From the NCBI RefSeq assembly GCF_020497125.1, contig NC_059076.1, positions 11,833,951 through 11,897,950 on the forward strand: a stretch of DNA of 64,000 nt, read 5' to 3'. Position 1 is the first letter of the stretch. Each line of letters starts with the position of its first letter. This DNA is from Mauremys mutica (taxonomy: Eukaryota > Chordata > Testudines > Geoemydidae). Made by a program: the position numbers and the translations under genes. The notes beneath the pieces are model-generated. The model saw only the letters and a list, made by a program, of their open reading frames with translations, did not search any database and was not told where the DNA came from. This document shows positions 51,940 to 63,482 of the stretch, piece by piece.

Positions 51940-53295
51940 TGTCAGTGCTGTTCTAGACTCCCAGCTCAAATCACCTGACAACACTGCCTCAGCCAAGAGC
52001 ACCCTCTTCTTATAAACTCAGAACTGTAAGGATGTTTTGTTTAAAAAACACAGCAGTATTCACAGTTTACCTGAATCCAATTCCGATTTTAAATGGCTCT
52101 GGGGAGACCTACTTTTATGACCTATAGTAAAGAGTTCTGAGAAGCTGAGCTTCTTGCTGTGGTATTAATAATAGATCTATGCAGATTGATATTCCTAGGA
52201 GATAAAAGGAAAGGAAAAATATTAAAAACTGATGCTTCTGGCAAATGAAAAACTAATGGACCATATTTTCCTGAGGGGATGGGAGGTGCTTTCATTTTAT
52301 TTCACTCTGATAACTGTCGGAGACCTGCCATAGTGGGTAATGCTCAGAGATCACTGTCTCCAGCTAACAGAGAATGTCTTGAAAACAAAAGGATGCTGAA
52401 GGAGATGCAAGTGACCTGTCAGATATTTCAAGATGAGAGTAGCTAATGCATGGGATTATGCAGCAGGCTCTAACTAAATTTGTAACCCAGCTCAGCAATG
52501 GGAAGAATCCTATAAAGCTCACCTTTCTGTGTGGGACTCTGGGCTGCTTGTAAAACACACACGACCACCTGGATTTCAATGGCAATTCAGCTCAAAACTA
52601 AAATCACAACAATTACAGGTAGGATTTTCGAAAGCTCTCTCACTGAAGTCAACAATCAAACTCCCTTTGGCTTCAACGGGAGCAGATAGACCAGCGATGA
52701 GCACTTTTGATGAAACCCCTGAAAAGTTTCACCGTTGTTGCTCATATTTTAATGAATGTTACAAGTGAGACACTGCCTGTTGTCATACAAACATCTGTAT
52801 TTTTCTGAAGAAACCCCATAAAGTGCCAGAAAACACATTCTTAAACGTGCTATAAGAGTGAAGAATTTAAGGCTCTGATTTACACTATTTACTCTTTATT
52901 GATACAAAACCAGAAATGACTTGTGTGACCACAAATGGTTACCTAAATTTACAACTTACAGCTGACAAAGAGATCTGTTTCAATGTCCATGAAACAATAT
53001 ATTCCCAGACCTGAAGAGAATTCCAGCTGAAAAGTAACTATGGACTTCTTTAGAATCCCCCAATATCCAACGTAAGATGATCTCCAATTTACTGGACAGG
53101 CTATGGTGAAGAGGACTCATTTAATGAATGTTCTATAATTGGCCTGAAATACAAAAAAGGATGGAAGTTAGTTTATTCAAACTAGCAGATAAATCTTACA
53201 GCAAAAATTTACTGCTCACCCACTTGACCCATACCATGACCTAAAAACAGCCAGTGGACAGTAAGGCAAATTTTATTCATAACAGCAAGGAAATA
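51940..53295. other. No gene recognised
   Basis: Unique, AT-leaning sequence. 52,618-52,690 ('aggattttcgaaagctctct') may be another 'gattttca' fragment. Confidence 0.4.
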
Positions 53296-53307
53296 TATTG
53301 TCCAGAT

Positions 53308-53613
53308 CAGGGGTCAGCAACCTTTCAGAAGTGGTGTGCCGAGTCTAAATTTATTCACTCTAATTTAAGGTTTCACGTGCCAGTAATATATTTGAACGTT
53401 TTTAGAAGGTCTCTTTCTATAAGTCTATATTATATAACTAAACTATTGTTGTATGTAAAGTAAATAAGGTTTTTAAAATGTTTAAGAAGCTTCATTTAAA
53501 ATTAAAATGCAGAGCCCCCTGGACTGGTGGCCAGGACCCAGGTAGTGAGAGTGCCACTGAATATCAGCTCGTGTGCCATCTTCGGCACGCGTGCCATAGG
53601 TTGCCTACCCCGA
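53308..53613. mobile_element. hAT MITE (CAGGGGTCAGCAACC)
   Basis: The left end CAGGGGTCAGCAACCTTTC and the reverse-complemented right end TCGGGGTAGGCAACCTATG are hAT-type inverted repeats. The 8-bp flanks 'gtccagat' (53,300-53,307) and 'atccagat' (53,614-53,621) differ at one base. 'gtgtgccgagtct' near the left pairs with 'cggcacgcgtgcca' near the right. No ORF. Confidence 0.88.
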
Positions 53614-53621
53614 ATCCAGAT

Positions 53622-54765
53622 ACAACAGTGATTTTCACAAAAAGCAACAACCCCATTTACACTAAAAAAGCAGATTAGCCTCTACCAGATTAGTGAAATC
53701 TGTTAAACCTATTCGATTTGACAGCTCCAAGATTTTATGGTTCCCTCAACCACTATGTCAGTTGTCAGTATAAAATCACTCCTTGCTATGACATTGCATT
53801 TTATCTATAAATGTTGTTCATTTTATGCTTTATTTTGTTGATTATTGTGACTATATATTTTGTTTAGTCACAACAAAAATTATTTGAAGTGCAGAAATTA
53901 CTGTTAGAACTTTTAGTACACATTTTAATGCACACAGTATTCACTCTAGATGTACCATGTTATGTGGGAGTTGCAATGGGGTGCTGAATTTTCAAACTGC
54001 TCTAAAATCCACATATATAATCAGACTGAAAACTGCTATACTAGTTCTAGGCCTGGGGTAGAGTTTGTGGAGCAAGTTTGGAGGCATTTAATCAAAGCGT
54101 TCCTAAGATAAAATGACTTAAACATTTTAATTTTCTGCTAGAGCTTTTTCGCATAGAGATCAGGGGAGGGATTTACAGGCATTAGCCACAAAACATTTAA
54201 TTGAACTTCCCCTGCTGAGATCTTGAGTCCAGGACCAAGAACCAGCACCAAAACATAACAACCTAAAATGTATTAGATTTTCTTTTTAGTTCTGCAAAGT
54301 TGCACTGGGTTTCTATGGGATAGTATGAGCTCTGTTCACCACCATGGTTTCATATGCCTACTGTAGCGGGAGGCAACATACATTTAGCTTGCTTTGCAAA
54401 CGGGAGTTGCAGAGTCACTTCTAAAGCAGCTGGGATTAGAATCCAGGACTCTAATATGAAAGACCCAAGACACTTCAAAAAAATTATGGCTGAATGTGCC
54501 AGAGCTGAATTACCCTATAGCAATAGTCAGAGGATGTGAGTCTGTGTATTAAAGAATTCAGGATGTTCAAGAAATTAAATATGGCCCATGTCCCTGTGGC
54601 TGAAACAATGGAGTGAGTGTGGGGACAGAGGATTCTGTTCAGTGGTCTACTCCAGACTTTGTTTGTGATGTCAGGAAGTCACCTGAACCAGAATATTTAA
54701 GAGGTGGTGGAAATCTCCCTCTGAGGTCTGTATGGAAAACACCACTCCGCACCCCATGAGAGGCA
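53622..54765. other. AT-rich unique DNA, no gene seen
   Basis: Strongly AT-rich between 53,780 and 54,130. A 61-codon ORF (54,354-54,539) has no domain. Confidence 0.4.
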
Positions 54766-54769
54766 GGAA

Positions 54770-54895
54770 AGACAGTCTTGTGTTTAACACACTGGACTGG
54801 GACTCAGGACTTGTCAATTCAGTTCCTGGCTTAGCTTTAGTCAATTCACAGTCTCAGTGCCTCAGTTTCCAAACCAGAAGGCTATTTTGGCTCTT
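54770..54895 (+). repeat. MIR-like SINE fossil
   Basis: 'cactggactgggactcagga', 'ttcctggcttagctttagtc' and 'cagtgcctcagtttccaaac' follow MIR order. Confidence 0.7.
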
Positions 54896-54984
54896 CAGGG
54901 GACTGACCATTTTGGCTCATTTGGTACAAGGAGCCTTCCAAAGCTGTACAGAGCTTCTACATTGGGAATCACCCCCTACTCTAA

Positions 54985-55281
54985 GGCCTGGTCTACACTA
55001 AGGGGGGGGTGTCAAACTAGGGTACGCAAGTTCAGCTACGCAAATAGCGTAGCTGAACTCGAAGTACCCTAGTTCGACTGACTTACCCGTCCAGACGCGG
55101 CGGGGTGGAACTCCACGGTTCCAAGGTCGACTCCACCACCGCCATTCACAGTGGTGGAGTTCCAGAGTCAACCGGAGCGCGAGGGGAGTTCGAACTATCG
55201 CGTCTTGATTAGACGCGATAGTTCGAACTCCGAGAAGTCGAACTCACCGCGTCGACCCGGACAGTGAGTATAGACCTACCT
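54985..55281. mobile_element. Harbinger MITE, 297 bp, with two hairpins
   Basis: The left end GGCCTGGTCTACACTAAG and the reverse-complemented right end AGGTAGGTCTATACTCAC are inverted repeats. The target duplication TAA is at 54,982-54,984 and 55,282-55,284. The stretch CCTGGTCTACACTA is shared with the left end of the 4.7-kb Harbinger at 31,615. Two internal hairpins: one around 55,016-55,075, and a perfect 20-bp one at 55,186-55,230 with a 5-base loop. No ORF. Confidence 0.9.
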
Positions 55282-55289
55282 TAAGTGAG

Positions 55290-56285
55290 GAGCACTCTTT
55301 AGAGGTCCTGGAGGGCACCAGGAAGACATAGGAGGGCACCAAGCCAGTGCTGTGCTTGGTGTAACATTTTTAGATTAGCAGTGGTTACTAGGATCTGTCT
55401 TTTGATGAAATGGTGGCAAGCTCTTTGCAAGCTCTCCTCAGCATGGGCGCCGTTTAAAGCTGATTCTGCAACTTCTCTAAAATCCATAGAGGTCTGGCTA
55501 ACTGTCCCCTCTTCCTCCCCTTCAGTACTGCATTTCATTTCCAATTCCCCTTCCCACAAATTCCTCCCTCCAGGCACAGCCTCCTCACATGCCCTCCTGA
55601 AGTTCACTGTTACTAGCAGGAACAGACCTACTAATTGCGACAGGTGGAGAAGAGACTCAGGACTTCCATTTCCTTTAGGAACAGGGAAGGGGGGAGCCAT
55701 ACCGCCCTGTCCCTCTATCAGGAAACCCCTGAGGTATGCAGCTGCACAGTTCCCAATGAGAAGGGATTCCAGGGCTCCTCTCTTCTGCCACTACTGGGGA
55801 AAGGAGAGTGCAGACGACCCATCCCCAGCTCAACTGGGATGTGAAGTAGGCACGGCACAGCTCCTCTCTCTCCCAGTGTTGTATCCAGCTTGTAACTGAA
55901 CTCCTTGCAGCTTCTCCACCACTAGCTTCCTTTCTCCTATTGGTCACTCAATCCCACCGGGTGGGCATGGAGAGGCCAGGAGAAGAGGAGGTGGTGACAG
56001 ATGAAGAGAACTAGGGAAGCACCTTCTCCTCAGCAGTCATGCCCTCCCTCACTATCTCTGCTTTCTGGAGGGGCAGAGGGAGGAACAGAGGGAGGATGTA
56101 AATTCGCTTGCTAAAATGCTTGTTGACATGGAGTTACAATTGCAGGGACAAAACAGGGCACTGTGCTCTTCCAGAATGTCAGAGTTTGGGTCCCAGAACC
56201 CAAACAACCTAGAAAAGCTGCAAGGAAATGCAGACTTAAGGTGACACAACACAATCACATAACTTAACTCATAGGAATACAAAGA
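55290..56285. other. No gene recognised
   Basis: Two long overlapping ORFs on opposite strands (55,299-55,700 minus and 55,381-55,899 plus) show no family motif. I see no splice-plausible exon. Confidence 0.4.
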
Positions 56286-56289
56286 GAAA

Positions 56290-57996
56290 TTGGGAAATTG
56301 GGAAGGTCACAGGCTGGCTAACCTAGTGAGGAGGGCTTTAAACTAGGTTCACCGGGGGAAGGAGACCAAAGCCCCGAGGTAAGTGGAGAAGTGGGATATC
56401 GGGAGAAAGCACAAGTAGGTGAGTGCAAGAGGGGAGGGCTCCTGCCCCATACTGGGACAGCAGGACGATCAGGGAGTTATCTTACATGTCTATACACAAA
56501 TGCAAGAAGCCTGGGGAACAAGCAGGGAGAACTAGAAGTCCTGGCACAGTCAAGGAATTATGATGTAATTGGAATAACAGAGACTTGGTGGGATAACTCA
56601 CATGATTGGAGTACTGTCATGGATGGATATAAACTGTTCAGGAAGGATAGGCAGGGCAGAAAAGGAGGGGGAGTTGCGTTGTATGTAAGGGAGCAGTATG
56701 ACTGCTCAGAGCTCCAGTATGAAACTGCAGAAAAACCTGAGAGTCTCTGGATTAAATTTAGAACTATGAACAACAAGGGTAATGTCGTGGTGGGAGTCTG
56801 CTACAGACCACCAGACCAGAGGGATGAGGTGGACGAGGCTTTCTTCCAGCAACTAACAGAAGTTGCTAGATCACAGGCCCTGGTTCTCATGGGTGACTTT
56901 AATCACCTCGATATCTGTTGGGAGAGCAATACAGCAGTGCACAGACAATCCAGGAAGTTTCTGGAAAGTGTAGGGGACAATTTCCTGGTGCAAGTGCTGG
57001 AGGAACCAACTAGGGGAAAAGCTCTTCTTGACCTGCTGCTCACAAACAGGGAAGAAATAGTAGAGGAAGCAATAGTGGATGGGAACCTGGGAGGCAGTGA
57101 CCATGAGATGGTCGAGTTCAGGATCCTGACACAAGGAAGAAAGGAGAGCAGTAGAACAGAGACCCTGGACTTCAGAAAAGCAGACTTCGACTCCCTCAGG
57201 GAACTGATGGGCAAGGTCCCCTGGGAGAATAAAATGATGGGGAAAGGAGTCGAGGAAAGCTGGCTGTATTTTAAAGAATCCTTATTGAGGTTGCAGGAAC
57301 AAACCATCCCGATGTGTAGGAAGAAAAGTAAATATGGCAGGCGACCAGCTTGGCTTAACAGTGAAATCCTTGCTCGTCTTAAACACAAAAAAACAGCTTA
57401 CAAGAAGTGGAAGATTGGACAAATAACCAGGGAGGAGTATAAAAGTATTGTTCAGGCATGCAGGAGTGAAATTAGGAAGGCCAAATCACACTTGGAGTTG
57501 CAGCTAGCCGGAGATGTTAGGAGTAACAAGAAGGGTTTCTTCAGGTATGTTAGCAACAAGAAGAAAGTCAAGGAAAGTGTGGGCCCCTTGCTGAATGAGG
57601 GAGGGAACCTAGTGACAGAAGATGTGGAGAAAGCTAGTGTACTCAATGCTTTTTTTGCCTCTGTCTTCACAGACAAGGTCAGCTCCCAGACAGCTGCACT
57701 CTGCAGCACGGTATGGGGAGGAGGTGATCAGCTCTCTGTGGAGAAAGAAGTAGTTCAGGACTATTTAGAAAAGCTGGACGAGCACAAGTCCATGGGGCCA
57801 GATGCGCTGCATCCGAGGGTGCTAAAGGAGTTGGCCGATGAGATTGCAGAGCCATTGGCCATTATCTTTGAAAAATCATGGCGATCGGGGGAGGTCCCGG
57901 ATGATTTAGTTGGGTTTGGTCCTGTTTTGAGCAGGGGGTTGGACTAGATGACCTCCTGAGGTCCCTTCCAACCCTGAGATTCTATGATTCTATGAT
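56290..57996 (+). mobile_element. CR1 LINE with internal RT deletion
   Basis: Starts in the region before ORF2 ('ctaacctagtgaggagggct') and ends at the CR1 3' terminus 'cctgagattctatgattcta'. ORF2 is uninterrupted through the endonuclease and the linker into the beginning of RT, then passes at about 57,898-57,906 straight into the 3' UTR ('ttagttgggtttggtcctg'). The copy is 5'-truncated in ORF1 and lacks nearly the whole RT. The open frame shows it is young. Confidence 0.93.
56391..57947 (+). CDS. CR1 ORF2, endonuclease intact, RT deleted
   Basis: 518 open codons; no ATG precedes the nuclease domain in this frame, so the start is undefined. The apurinic-type endonuclease spans about residues 30-250. 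Its landmarks are LYTNARSLGNK (Asn), ITETWWDNSHDW (Glu), GVALYVREQY, VGVCYRPP, LMGDFNHLDICW (Asp/Asn) and LGGSDHEMVEF (Ser-Asp-His). The linker (RRPAWLNSEI, AYKKWKIGQITREEYK, FFRYVSNKKK) and the RT start (HKSMGPDALHPRVLKELADE; FEKSWRSGEVPDD) follow. Then the frame continues LVGFGPVLSRGLD and stops inside 3' UTR sequence. CR1 endonuclease nicks the target for target-primed reverse transcription; this protein could nick but not copy. Confidence 0.88.
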   Translation: MGYREKAQVGECKRGGLLPHTGTAGRSGSYLTCLYTNARSLGNKQGELEVLAQSRNYDVIGITETWWDNSHDWSTVMDGYKLFRKDRQGRKGGGVALYVREQYDCSELQYETAEKPESLWIKFRTMNNKGNVVVGVCYRPPDQRDEVDEAFFQQLTEVARSQALVLMGDFNHLDICWESNTAVHRQSRKFLESVGDNFLVQVLEEPTRGKALLDLLLTNREEIVEEAIVDGNLGGSDHEMVEFRILTQGRKESSRTETLDFRKADFDSLRELMGKVPWENKMMGKGVEESWLYFKESLLRLQEQTIPMCRKKSKYGRRPAWLNSEILARLKHKKTAYKKWKIGQITREEYKSIVQACRSEIRKAKSHLELQLAGDVRSNKKGFFRYVSNKKKVKESVGPLLNEGGNLVTEDVEKASVLNAFFASVFTDKVSSQTAALCSTVWGGGDQLSVEKEVVQDYLEKLDEHKSMGPDALHPRVLKELADEIAEPLAIIFEKSWRSGEVPDDLVGFGPVLSRGLD

Positions 57997-57997
57997 A

Positions 57998-60183
57998 CTT
58001 TACTGTCCCTGCACACAACCCCAAACCAAGACAATTATTCATAGTCCAATTGATTCTCAAAGTGCTCTGTGCATCAACAATCTGAGAAGTATTTGCTGCT
58101 TATTGGCAGAGACAACACAAATGGGCAAAAGATGCTAAAGGAAACATAAGATGCTGTGACCTTCTTAAGGACACCTCAGGGCAGGGACCACAGGGGTCAG
58201 AGCTAAGGTTGTGTGAGAACTGTCACCTTGGCACTGCATTTCTTGATTTTTCTAAGGTTTGTGTTCTGATTTTATAATGTTAACACTGTTGGTAAGGCAT
58301 AGGTAGAGACCATATCTTTGCATTCTCTTGTTTTCTAACTTTTGGCACATGATGTTCTGGAAAGGCATAATTTATTCAAATTCTGCATATGAATATTTAT
58401 AATAAACAAACTGCATATTCACTTGATTATATTACTTAGAAAAATACTCTAAAAATATATTATATCTAGATATGTCAGAATGACAGTCTTTGGAGAGGGT
58501 TTTTTTTTTACCCCAAAAATGCCTATATATGATTTAGGAGCTGGCCTGTGCCCAAATCCCACAAATTTCTGCACAAGCTTAACTTTGCACAAGTGAAGAA
58601 GTTTAATGCCATCAATGGAACTATTTATGTATGTAATACTAAGCATATATTTACGTGTCTGTAGGACGAGGGCCCCTAGTTTGTTGTTGTAAAACAGAAT
58701 ATAACAAATTACAAATTAGACTAAGCAAATCCAAGAGATTTAAAATCAAGTTTGGCACTTTGTCGTACACTTACTTAAAATACAGAAAGGTAATGACATT
58801 GAGTCAGTAATTCTGATCCCCCCCAAGTGGATAAATTACAAAACCAGAATTGGATTGTTTTGAGGAAAACTGAGATGCAAACTGCAAATTGCTATAGTAC
58901 AAATTTAATTGTATTTTTTTCTTCATTTTCTGTCAGGTTCAGAAAGCAAAACAGGTTCTTCATTTTGTATCTGGAGAGTGTGGTTAGTCTGGCCATTCAA
59001 TGACCAAGTCATTTTACTGAAGCAGAAGACTAAATTAATGAGAGTAAAATGACATCTAGCCTAGACTGTGATTGGATGAGACTGATCCACCTACACTTTT
59101 CATTTGGTTTATTTGGTTTAACCAGGACGCATCAGACTAGATCACAATGGTCCATTCCTGGCCTTGGAATCTATGAGCTCTAAGGAGATCCTGAGCCAAA
59201 AAAACAAAAACAAAATAGGAACAAATAGTAAAACATAAAAGTAAATATTAAACATGATCAAAACTTTTAACCCTTAAAATATACTGAGCCTCATTCATAA
59301 GTTAAAATATTTGTTCAGCTATGACAGATAGGTATTAACTTATTCCTACAACAGCCACTGCGCCTTAGCTATGAATTTTCATAAAAGTGTACAACAAATT
59401 CTAGTTACTCAAAAAGCAAGTGTTTGCATTTACCAATATTAGTCAAAGCAGCTACACTAATAATGAGGGTACATTTGCTGGGCGCAGCATGACCTCTGCA
59501 ATTATCACTTAATTGTACTTTATGGGCCAATACCGGGAGCCTCAGACTTTCTTCTCAAGGTTTGTCCTTCCTTCAGCACTTTTTACCTGCCAGGCTATAT
59601 AATTAGTCCTATTTCATAAGCTTAATTGTAAATTTGTTTTGATTAATTAGCCCCAGAGCTCACTTGGCACTTACTGAGACATAAGGGAGGGTTCTTGGTT
59701 TATTCAATATACAGACTACTGCACCCTAGGGGAGTCTCCCCATCAGCAATAAAATTTCACAAATTGTGTTTGAAAAACTTTTCTATATTTAATTAACTTT
59801 AATTTCTTTAAATTGCCCATTTTGTGCTATAATGAAGGTGAGGTTAGCAAAAAGGAAGGATACAATGTATCAAGTTCAGGTATCGCATTCTGTTGCTTTT
59901 ATGGAATAATCACCAGTTGAACACTGCCTTTTGGGTTGTTGATGAAAAAACTCAGTGCTCCTACATGAGTAATATAAGAAACCCAGGATAGGGATTTAAG
60001 TTACCATGGTGGCTATGTTCTGTTGAAAATGGCAAAGGAAATATTGCACTTGCACAATCAAACTGTGTTCTGCTCTTCCATTTCAATAGACAAAGTTCCA
60101 TTCAATGGCATATTTGACTTTGAAGCATCTAAAGAAACTGCTTTTCTGCAATCTTACCATAAAACCTTCTACCACGTTACTTA
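57998..60183. other. AT-rich unique DNA, no gene seen
   Basis: AT-rich with long unbroken A/T tracts (58,330-58,470). No ORF above about 65 codons and no repeat termini. Confidence 0.45.
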
Positions 60184-60191
60184 ACTCTCGA

Positions 60192-60314
60192 TGGGGTGAC
60201 CAGATGTCCCGATTTTATACGGACAGTCCGGATTTTGGGGTCTTTTTCTAATATAGGCTTCCATTACCCCCCACCCCGGTCCCGATTTTTCACACCTGCT
60301 GTCTGGTCATCCTA
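60192..60314. mobile_element. hAT MITE (GTGACCAGATGTCC family), 123 bp
   Basis: Left end TGGGGTGACCAGATGTCCC; reverse-complemented right end TAGGATGACCAGACAGC. The 8-bp flanks 'actctcga' (60,184-60,191) and 'actcttga' (60,315-60,322) differ at one base. It shares termini with the 706-bp element at 28,142 but lacks its G-rich core. Confidence 0.88.
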
Positions 60315-60324
60315 ACTCTTGACA

Positions 60325-61918
60325 ATGTTTGTACTTTAACAAAAAAAACACCACACCCTATTTGTGACCTTGGCCCATTCAACTGCTTCTTTTCTATCAC
60401 TCCCTTTGATTTTAAGCATGTTGGTTTAGGTAGGTTCATATACTGATAGCTGATAATCCCTAAACTCTCTTCATACAATTGCAGTATTGAACAGGAGCTT
60501 TCATGTTTACTACAGTTAGAACAAGAAACCACCAACTTCTGAATTCCCAAACTTTCTTTATTCAGACACCACCTTCTTAAAAAAACTGTTGTGAAGTCAA
60601 CAGAACATTCAGAGGACATACAACCAATGGTATATGTGCCATAAAAATACTTTTATAACTTGTCTCCTATTAGGCAGAAAGAACTGTGATGTTATCACCT
60701 CCATTTTAATTTTTTACAGTTAAAGTTTTCATTTCATTTGAAATTAAAACCTAATGTTTCTAGTATCAAAAGCTCTCAGATGTGTCATATTTCTGTAAAT
60801 ATTTCAGAGTAACATGTTCAAAATAAAAATAAAATTGGGCATGGTTATAGTAGAAGACTGTATTAAGACTATCAGAAAATACTGCGTAAATCTAAAGAAA
60901 AGTGACCAAGAATTAAGCCAAAGAGTTAAGTCAGATGTTAAGATGCCTTTCCGTGTTTTAAAGTATTTTAGAATTCCATTTAAATCATTCTAATGTTCCT
61001 TCATCTGACTCCTTCCAACTTGCAGAATCTGTATAGACCCAACATTGCACAAGGTCATGAGAGTAACATGGAGTCTTACAGGAGATGTATCTTTTAAATA
61101 AAAACCTACTCAGAAGAAAATCTTCAACTTTATAGTAGAAATTTTGTTGTGGAGTATTTGGCCATATAAATGAGGCTCAGGCAGATCAGAGAGCATTTCA
61201 GTTGGCTGCTCTCAGACCTAACAAAGGACCACCACACCAGATGAAGGGCACACACACAAGAGATTTTACTCAGTGTACTTTTACAATCAACCAACAAAGT
61301 GTCTTTGACAACAGGCAAGTGTCTGGTTCAATGGATCAGGAACGAACAAGGATCAATCTCTGTTGCCACACTAGTCCATAAACTGGGCCGTACTTTACTT
61401 CAGGGAGTAACAGAGACTTTCGATCCTTGATCTCTCTGCTAAGCCTACCAGAAGTATGGTAACTATGATATGCATGTGCCCAGGAAAAAGTAAAGTGATA
61501 TCACTATTTTATCTCATACCTCAAAAAGTACAACTAACAGAAAAACATTGATCTTGTTCAATACTAACCTGGCTCAGATCTGAACAAGTAACTTACTAGA
61601 TAAAATGCTCTGTATTCTATTATCTAACTAATCATCCAACCTCACTTTTATATAGCATTATACAATAGGTATCATTATGGTCTATCAAGTAAATAAAATG
61701 ACAGGTTGTGCTATTTCCCTGGATAAAGTTATTGTATCATGTAAATGATGTGCATTATACAAACCTCCTAAAATAGCCAAATACAGATGCTGAACTAAAA
61801 AATAACTGTGCTTAGAGTTCCACCTAGTGGAGTATATCGGAAACATTTCTAGTAATAGACTAGACAAGATTTATAAATGTAGGACTACATTTTTAAAAAA
61901 GAGTTTGATTTTCACAAT
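60325..61918. other. AT-rich unique DNA, no gene seen
   Basis: A 109-codon minus-strand ORF (60,290-60,619) begins inside the MITE and lacks domains. Nothing else noted. Confidence 0.4.
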
Positions 61919-61920
61919 AA

Positions 61921-62108
61921 CACCTCTACCTCGATATAATGCTGTCCTTGGGAGCCAAAAAATCTCACCGCGTTATCAGTGAAACCGCATTATATTGAAC
62001 TTGCTCTGATCCACCAGAATGCGCAGCCCCGTCCTCCCGGAGCACTGCTTTACCGCATTATATCCAAATTCGTGTTATATCAGGTGGCATTATATCAGGG
62101 TAGCGGTG
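61921..62108. mobile_element. Tigger-like MITE, 188 bp
   Basis: The left end CACCTCTACCTCGATATAAT and the reverse-complemented right end CACCGCTACCCTGATATAAT are inverted repeats. TA follows the right end (62,109-62,110); the left flank is AA, probably mutated. Internal 'accgcgttatcagtgaaacc' and 'accgcattatatccaaatt' are further inverted or direct copies. No ORF. Confidence 0.85.
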
Positions 62109-62114
62109 TACCAG

Positions 62115-63478
62115 TATGTTTTTCTCTTCTGCCTTTTCTTCTCCCCGAGCGAAAATTTTCAATAGACTCTATGTCCTTAGAGCCAGTTTTATGTGCATTG
62201 CACTTCCTGTTTTAGGAAATCAGACTCCCTTTTCATGGCATACAGCGGGACCAAGGAAAAGCCTACTGCTCTACTATCATCAGTTGGTTTAATAATGTAT
62301 TCTATTATTTATCTCAGAATGAAGTCTGTCCAAAGAAGATTAAATTAAGTCTGTGGGCAGAACAAGAACGTACAAATATCCACTGAAGAGGCAAGGCACC
62401 TATTAGGAGATCTCTGCACACCTTCTCCAAACTCTACACACTAGCCATAGCAGCTTTGGCTGGGGCTGCATTTGAATATAATAGCTAGCACCAGGATCAT
62501 AAGCAGGCACTGCTATTTAAACAAATAAAAACCAGAGCTTCTAAGACCTAACTTAGCTCAGATTTTTTTTCTTTACAAGCTTAAATGCCTTTGTTGCTTA
62601 TATTATCTCAAGAACATTTGGGCTTTCTTGTTAAGGAAGCTACCAGAAAGAAGCTACCAACTTCTCCACTCCAAACCCCCTCTTTCAAAGGAATGATATT
62701 GTTGGAACATCCAAGCACTTTTGCAGATAGCTGCTAACTAAATTCAAAGCTAACGAACCAAATACAAGGTACTGCGAAGCCAATTCATCTTCACTATTTT
62801 CATGTGTGCCAGAAGTTTAGCATAACAATCACTACCAAGACTTTCTACGAAGGGATTCACAGGTAGTGGATCATCAAACAGCTTTCAACTCCTATTCAGC
62901 TTTTTCTACTTCCTCCTTTTCCTGTGCAATGGCAGAGGTAATTCAGAGAAGGGGGCCTATTCGAATAGTTGTGGTTTATCCTCATCTTAGGCCATAATGA
63001 AATTTGACTAGCCTGGGAGGCTAACGTTATCCACACCATCTGCTGTCTAGACACTTGGCTTCAGGAGTACACTGTAAGTTCATGATTTTCCCAGAGGTCC
63101 TCATTACTATCCAGGAATTCATGGAGCATAGCAGAGGTAAACGTTAACAATTCTAATGCAGCTGGCAGTTGCCATACTAACAAGGTAAAAGGTGCAAAGT
63201 AAAATAAAATACCCACATATTCAGAACTAACCATACATTCATTCCGTAGTTTTCATATTGTCAGGGAAAAGTGACCCCCCGCCCCCAAGGCCTTAGGCCT
63301 ACTTGGCTAAGCTGTAAAATTCTAGAGTAACAGCTAAGCTTGTTTTTCTGTATAAAGGGCATGTGGGGGCAGAAAGATGTGGTTGGGGCCCCAAAAAGAG
63401 GAACTGAAACTGGGAAAACGGGGAACCCAGGGATAGAACAGAAGGCCCCAGAACATGCCAAATTGCAACAGAAGCCCT
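62115..63478. other. Unique DNA, no gene seen
   Basis: AT-leaning, with no recognisable exon, TIR or LINE sequence. ORFs are short. Confidence 0.4.
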
Positions 63479-63482
63479 TGCA

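Noticed and set aside
55299..55899. Long ORFs on both strands (133 and 172 codons)
   Set aside because: They overlap antisense, neither resembles a known family and there is no exon signal.
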